Source of the DNA: Otatea glauca | Lineage: Eukaryota > Streptophyta > Magnoliopsida > Poales > Poaceae | Length of the DNA stretch: 64,000 nt | Direction of reading: 5' to 3' | NCBI GenBank assembly: GCA_036346275.1 | Contig: CM070722.1 | Span: forward strand, 60,301,524 to 60,365,523 | In this document: positions 59,214 to 64,000 of the stretch, piece after piece | How positions within the stretch are numbered: position 1 is the stretch's first letter | Layout of the letters: each line of letters opens with the position of its first letter | The notes under the pieces: generated by a model | What the model was told of the DNA's origin: nothing | The model's input: the letters and a program-made list of their open reading frames with translations, nothing else | Databases searched by the model: none | Translations under genes and position numbers: made by a program

Positions 59214-60886
59214 TGTGAAATCATGTGCTGAAAAATTGGCTTAGTAATGAAATTGGCTTTGCAAAGTGTTGTGATTATGGCATGTGTGGTGCTTGCATGT
59301 GCTATGTCTGATGATTATTTGATATGCTGGTGATAGCATGATATTGGTTTTGCTTGATGCAATGCGCTCGTGTGAGTGTTTGCAGTCCACTGATGTTGAG
59401 TCAAGTCGTGGACTTGTGCTCGGAATTGTTTCTTGTTTATTTATGTGCAGGTGTTGCTTGAGGGCGAACGTGGTCGATGACGGGACCGGAACTAGGTTCA
59501 TGGAGGAACTGAGGTTCGGGACTAGATTCAGAGAGGAATCGAGATCTTGGTGGTCAAGGATGTCATGCGGAACGTTCGGGCTAGAGAACATGCACATGGA
59601 GGCTGGTTAGTCACGTATTTATAGCATGTGGGCTATACATACGTGCAAGAGATGTTTTTGGCTATGTTGGGCCAGGTTGAGATGTATACAAACTCTTTCC
59701 ATGTTGGAAGTAGAGTTGTATTCAATCCCTTTATGTTTGCTCAGTATAAATAGGGGGAGGTGTCTCCTGTTTATGATGAGCGCTGAGTTTTCTTTTAGGG
59801 TTGTACTCTTTTGTTTGGAGTACTGTAACCAGATTAGATAAAAGGAAATAAAAATCAATTTCTAGTCCTTTTGGCTTGGTGACGAGACCTCCTGCATGTT
59901 CCTTGCACACAAGTTCTGATCTGCGCGACTTCTTTTCGGTGTTTTTGTTTCACGCCAAGAATGACACTGAGCGAAGGAAAAGCGGCGCTCTGAGATTTGC
60001 GAAGCTACTGAACTGTGATTCTTGCTCGAGTTCGGTTTATGGTTTGTTTGCGGTTTTGTTTTTATAGATTGATTCATTGTCTCTCTTGTTTCAACAAGTT
60101 TAATATTGATTTGATCTATACAAAACCTTCCTAGAGTATCAACTTAGAGTTCCTAAAAGTTTCATTGGTTAATCTTTTGTAGATTGTGATTTATCACGAA
60201 ATTGGGGTTTGGTCTGTTCTCGTCATAATCTGTCACAGCATGCTTGCGAGGTTAATAACTTTTGATTCGTAGGTCCGATCGAGTTGATTCTTGTTGGGTT
60301 AGATTCATAATTGAATCTAGTTTCTTCAGTTAAAATTTCACACTAATCCAACGGTGGGATCTTTGGTTAATCGCATTGTTTGAGTTTGGTCCGTAACTAG
60401 TTTGATTTGGTCCGTAGCTAGTTTGATTTGGTCCGTCGCTGTTAGTTCGGTTTTCATTTTAGTCGTCTTGCAAAGAATATAACTCCAGATCCATAAGTCC
60501 GATTGAGTTAATTCTTTTTGCGTTAGCTTCGGAATTGAATCTAGTTTTACAGTTAAAATTTCATATCAATCTAACGGTTAGATCTTCATAAATTTTAGTT
60601 TTAGTAAACATATATCAGTTTGTCTCGTTTGGTCCGGAGTGAATTGATTTGGTTTTGCTACAGTAGAATTTTTGTCCGTAGTACATGCAAAACTTTCTGT
60701 CCGAAGCGAAGTTTGGTCCGGCGTACAAGTAAAAGTTTGGTCCAGCGCAATAAGGTTTTTGTTGAATTCAAATTAAGTGATCTGAGTTTGTTTGGGGTGT
60801 TTCAAAAATCATAAGAATTTTATTTTAGCTTTCGCGCAATCATTCACCCTCCTCTGATTACTAGATTAGTATATTTCGATCATGTA
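59214..60886 (+). repeat. 3' LTR of the Sirevirus
   Basis: 1,673 bp, nearly identical to the 5' LTR outside the patch at 59900-60030. The last two bases are TA instead of CA. Confidence 0.93.
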
Positions 60887-61047
60887 GAATTAAAACACGT
60901 CACATCTTCTGGGTAAATTTTGGAGATTTCTATATCGTTCTAAAATACTCCACTCTGAAGTCGAACCACTGATGTGCATGTAATGTGCGTTCGTAGATGT
61001 CCTGTTGTGTAGACAACTAGTAGGAAAGGCTGAGGTTTAGTTTTGCT

Positions 61048-61052
<5 letters not shown>

Positions 61053-61109
<57 letters not shown>
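61053..61109. repeat. (GA)n microsatellite, about 28 units
   Basis: An uninterrupted GA run ending in GGGAGGGGG, 160 bp from the right border of the Sirevirus. Confidence 0.95.
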
Positions 61110-61115
<6 letters not shown>

Positions 61116-61590
61116 GGTACTCGTTTGATAGGTCATATCAGACTAGAATCCATCCATTGCACTGGATGCTGTCAGGGCTGTAGCAATGAGTGTCATTGTC
61201 TCAACAAAGAAAAGAAGAGCACCAAAATGACTTCTTTCTCATTGGCATCCACACCTTCTTCTGTCCTCCTCTGCAATTCTGCATCCCCTCCTTGCATGGA
61301 TCTCCCCTGTGCCATGGAAGTGTGCAACCATCTTACATGTTACATGAACCTTTCGTATGGACTTGCTTAGTTGCTAGCTACATGAGCATGAAAAAAAATC
61401 TTAACTATTAGTTGATCAGGTTCTAACTCCTAAGGATACATTAATTTAGGGATGTAGTATACAAGAAATATAAGGTGGGGGTACTAAAACGAGATCCACA
61501 ACATTATTGGCCAAAAATTACTAGTACTAAAATCTTGAGAAAACATAAAGAGTGAAATGTAAATGACAAAAATAGATGGTATATAATTTA

Positions 61591-61793
61591 CTTCCTCCGG
61601 TCACAAAAGTGACGTTTTGTGGGTGTAGTCAAAACGTAACAATTTTGATCAAAGTTTTGAAATATGAAAATGATACTAGTGAGTTTTTCACACATTCATA
61701 ACAGTGAATATACGATAATATTATTCAGCGGTTAAAGTGACAACCTATTCACTTTCGAAAGTAAAAATGTCGCTGTTTTGTGATTAGAGGGAG
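61591..61793. mobile_element. Stowaway-like MITE (203 bp)
   Basis: The ends CTTCCTCCGGTCACAAAA and, inverted, CTCCCTCTAATCACAAAA are imperfect terminal repeats of the grass Stowaway CTCCCTCCGT type, flanked by TA on both sides. GTGACGTTTTG and CAGCGACATTTT extend the inverted repeat inward. Non-coding. Confidence 0.75.
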
Positions 61794-64000
61794 TAATAAA
61801 TTAATAAATAATAGAGGGAGATGTGATTTTCTTTCGAAAAATGTATTCACGACATATAAACTAGCAGCAAGGGATTGGTTAATGCTGACCACCCCTTGAT
61901 TTGCATCTAATTGACTTGCCTCTAAAAACGAAAAAGTAATTTTTTTTCCACCTCAATCCGGTTAGATGGTTATATCTTTGAAAGATGTTTTTCGAGGTGC
62001 AACAGTGCAAGTGACCAATTGAAGAAGCGGATGTTTGAAGAAAACTAAAGATAATAAAATAAATAGGTAACCTGTCACAAAACCTTTATGCATGCAGCGG
62101 AGATCTAATCAAGGTAGAACTAGTGCAGGGTACCACTCTTTGACTATATTATAGAATATACTTTACAAAGAAGATTTAGTCTTGGATTTGGTAAAGACCC
62201 TGGAGGTGGTCATCGTTTTTTCCTTAAGCGAGCAGTATTAGTGACGGCGCTAGTATTTAATTATGAAAAGGCAATAAAAATTTAAAAATTTACCTTTGGC
62301 GGGTGTTTATATACCTTCGACGGCGCATGTAAAGCAATATATATATATACAAAAAAAAATCACGTGGCTGGCAATGACAAACGTCTTATACGGTCGTACG
62401 TGTCTACCTCGTTGCTTGCAAGAATTTCACAGAGATTTTGCCCAAAACTGTCCTCTGTTCCGAGCGAGGCCGCACATACGTGACATGAAAATTGAGACTG
62501 CTGGCATGAAAAGAAAAGGGAAAAGAAGAAATGTCAGACATCTTATTGCATGTCTCAAACGTATGGGCGTATAGCAGAGCTAGCTTGGGCCAACCAAATC
62601 CACGGCGAGAAATACTCTTATATTAGCATTTTTCTTCAACATATCACCTAGAATTAATGTTTACGTGGAGGAAAGATTAAAAATAAGAGAGATAGAAACT
62701 ATTTCTTGCATAAGAATTAATAGCTTTGGCATATAAACTAAAGGAAGATACAATAAAAGCTTGCATTGAGGAGAGTAGAGTTGTATCCAATTATATTTTG
62801 TAGTCTTGCATGATATTTATTTCATGTTCTCTCTGTATTTGTGTTAAGATACAAAGGGTTAGAGGGGTGATACCTAGTTCTATTTATTAATGATGTGAAT
62901 ATTTTTAGATATAATTGTAGAAATCATGTGCCCTAATCTCTGCTCCTGTGGTGAACAACCTCTCGTTGGGTGGGAGTCGTGGGCGTACGAACTTATTGAA
63001 TTGAATTGGTCGGAGTAACGCTACGTTTTATCGAGAGCATGTTAATTGACAATGTTCTAAATCTGTTTGATTATTTGAATTCTCCGAATCGCGGTTCTTT
63101 TAAAATGCATGGGACGGTTAATTAGTCGGTGTAGTTATCTTTAGATTTACAGATACAACGCCATCATGGAATCAAATTATGAATAATCTAAAGATAACTC
63201 ACCAAATTAAGAGCGTACCTAGAGTGAGAATCGAGATCTGGTTTTTAGCTAGACAACTGAGATGCCACACCGCTTAGCTACAGACGGTTGGTCCCATCTT
63301 TGGGCAGTTGATTCCAACATTTTCCCTGTCGGAGGGTACTCCACGATTTTAATTAATATTCTTATTTTTGAGACGAGATAGTCAATGATTTTAGCAAGAG
63401 GCTTGAGAGGGAAGAAAGGGGCCAGGGTAGACATGGAGATCAAAGACAAAAGCAAAAGATGAGAAAAAAAAGAAAGCTGTGGAGAGAGGAAAGAGCTAGC
63501 ATTTCTTGGCCTCTTCCTTTCCCCCTTCATATCAGGAAAAAGCCAAGGTACGTGGCTCGCACGGCCGAGATCCTACTAAAAACAAATCAGATCAAGGGAT
63601 CCCGTAGATAGATAGAGTAGGATATATAATGGATCGAACAGGCCGGTAGCTAGCTAGCACTAGCTTTGTAGTACTCCAGCTTGGTGACATGGAATGGAGA
63701 CCACCCAAAGGAAAACATCCAGGCTTATATGCCTGGGGTCGTATCCACGAAAGCGCACCCATGTTAAAAGCAAAAGCAATACCAGCATCTTTGAAAAGAC
63801 CTCAGCTAACTAGTGCCATTTATACTTTAATTAGTTTCCTGCATGATAATATATAGTAACAAAATATACATGGTGGACACATACGAGATATACGTACCGG
63901 TAATTCCATCCGGTTAATCGCATTAAAATTGCGAAACATCTGAAAAATGCATTAATACGTCGTCATTTTGTATGTATATATTTACTTGTGCTATTTAAAG

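Larger units (their letters stand above)
36752..60886 (+). mobile_element. Sirevirus-type Copia retrotransposon (about 10 kb of its own), interrupted by a Gypsy element
   Basis: LTRs at 36752-38438 and 59214-60886 start TGTGAAATC and end ATCCTACA (left) or ATCATGTA (right, decayed CA). The perfect duplication GAATT flanks the element (36747-36751 and 60887-60891). A TGGTATCAGAGC primer site lies at 38441-38452. Gag, protease and integrase come before the Gypsy insertion; RT and RNase H come after it. About 1.2 kb of non-coding DNA with several AAAGGGGGAGA tracts precedes the 3' LTR. The long LTRs, the CATTCACCCCCCCTCT LTR end, large Gag with two zinc knuckles and iterated purine tracts are Sirevirus (Maximus/SIRE) features. 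No env-like ORF is visible. Confidence 0.95.
60892..64000. other. Intergenic DNA to the window end; no gene recognised
   Basis: AT-rich sequence with a GA microsatellite and one Stowaway-like MITE. ORFs such as 62296-62574 (+) and 63249-63530 (-) have no domain and no supporting promoter or splice context. Confidence 0.5.

Noticed and set aside
62296..62574. 92-codon ORF on the + strand
   Set aside because: No domain, AT-rich start with a low-complexity stretch, and no promoter or splice context.

Overview
This is plant nuclear DNA, almost certainly from a grass (Poaceae). The evidence is the kind of transposable elements present (Tekay-type chromovirus, Sirevirus-type and Angela-type Copia, CACTA, hAT, Stowaway), the AT-rich intergenic DNA, and one intron-containing GC-rich plant gene. 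I cannot name the species; a panicoid grass is a guess. Only one host gene is convincingly present: a WIP-subfamily C2H2 zinc-finger transcription factor (26505-28763, + strand, two exons).

Left part, 1-21274. Positions 1-792 are the end of one CACTA transposon, with a seven-unit array of 44-bp palindromes. From 2142 to 21274 lies a second, non-autonomous CACTA element of about 2.9 kb that has grown to 19.1 kb by nested insertion. Its guests are a Sirevirus-like solo LTR (2608-4300, TSD CCACC), a decayed hAT transposon (5362-7627, TSD ACTATAGG) and a Tekay-like solo LTR (7900-20192, TSD AAAAG). That solo LTR itself holds an Angela/BARE-like solo LTR (10243-11718) and a complete 5.1-kb Copia element on the minus strand (13373-18456, TSD GTGGT). 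The CACTA body also carries gene-like exons of unknown origin.

Middle, 21275-33892. This is a low-transposon interval around the WIP gene with microsatellites and two short tandem duplications. No other gene is recognisable.

Right part, 33893-60886. A third CACTA element (33893-36604, TSD AGT) carries minus-strand fragments that look like an IDN2/FDM (XH-domain) gene of the RNA-directed DNA methylation pathway, plus a MITE. Next comes a Sirevirus Copia element (36752-60886, TSD GAATT). It is split by a 14.2-kb Tekay-type Gypsy element (42002-56176, TSD AAATA) on the minus strand. Removing the Gypsy and one TSD copy restores the Copia reading frame. The Gypsy has an extra intact ORF upstream of gag with a dsRBD-like region.

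Right end, 60892-64000. This is intergenic DNA with a long GA microsatellite and a Stowaway-like MITE.

Many stops and frameshifts in the Sirevirus, and many LTR-to-LTR differences in the two large elements, fall at CTG/CAG positions as short indels. Some of the apparent decay may therefore be sequencing or assembly error. All family assignments are from reading motifs; no database search was run.
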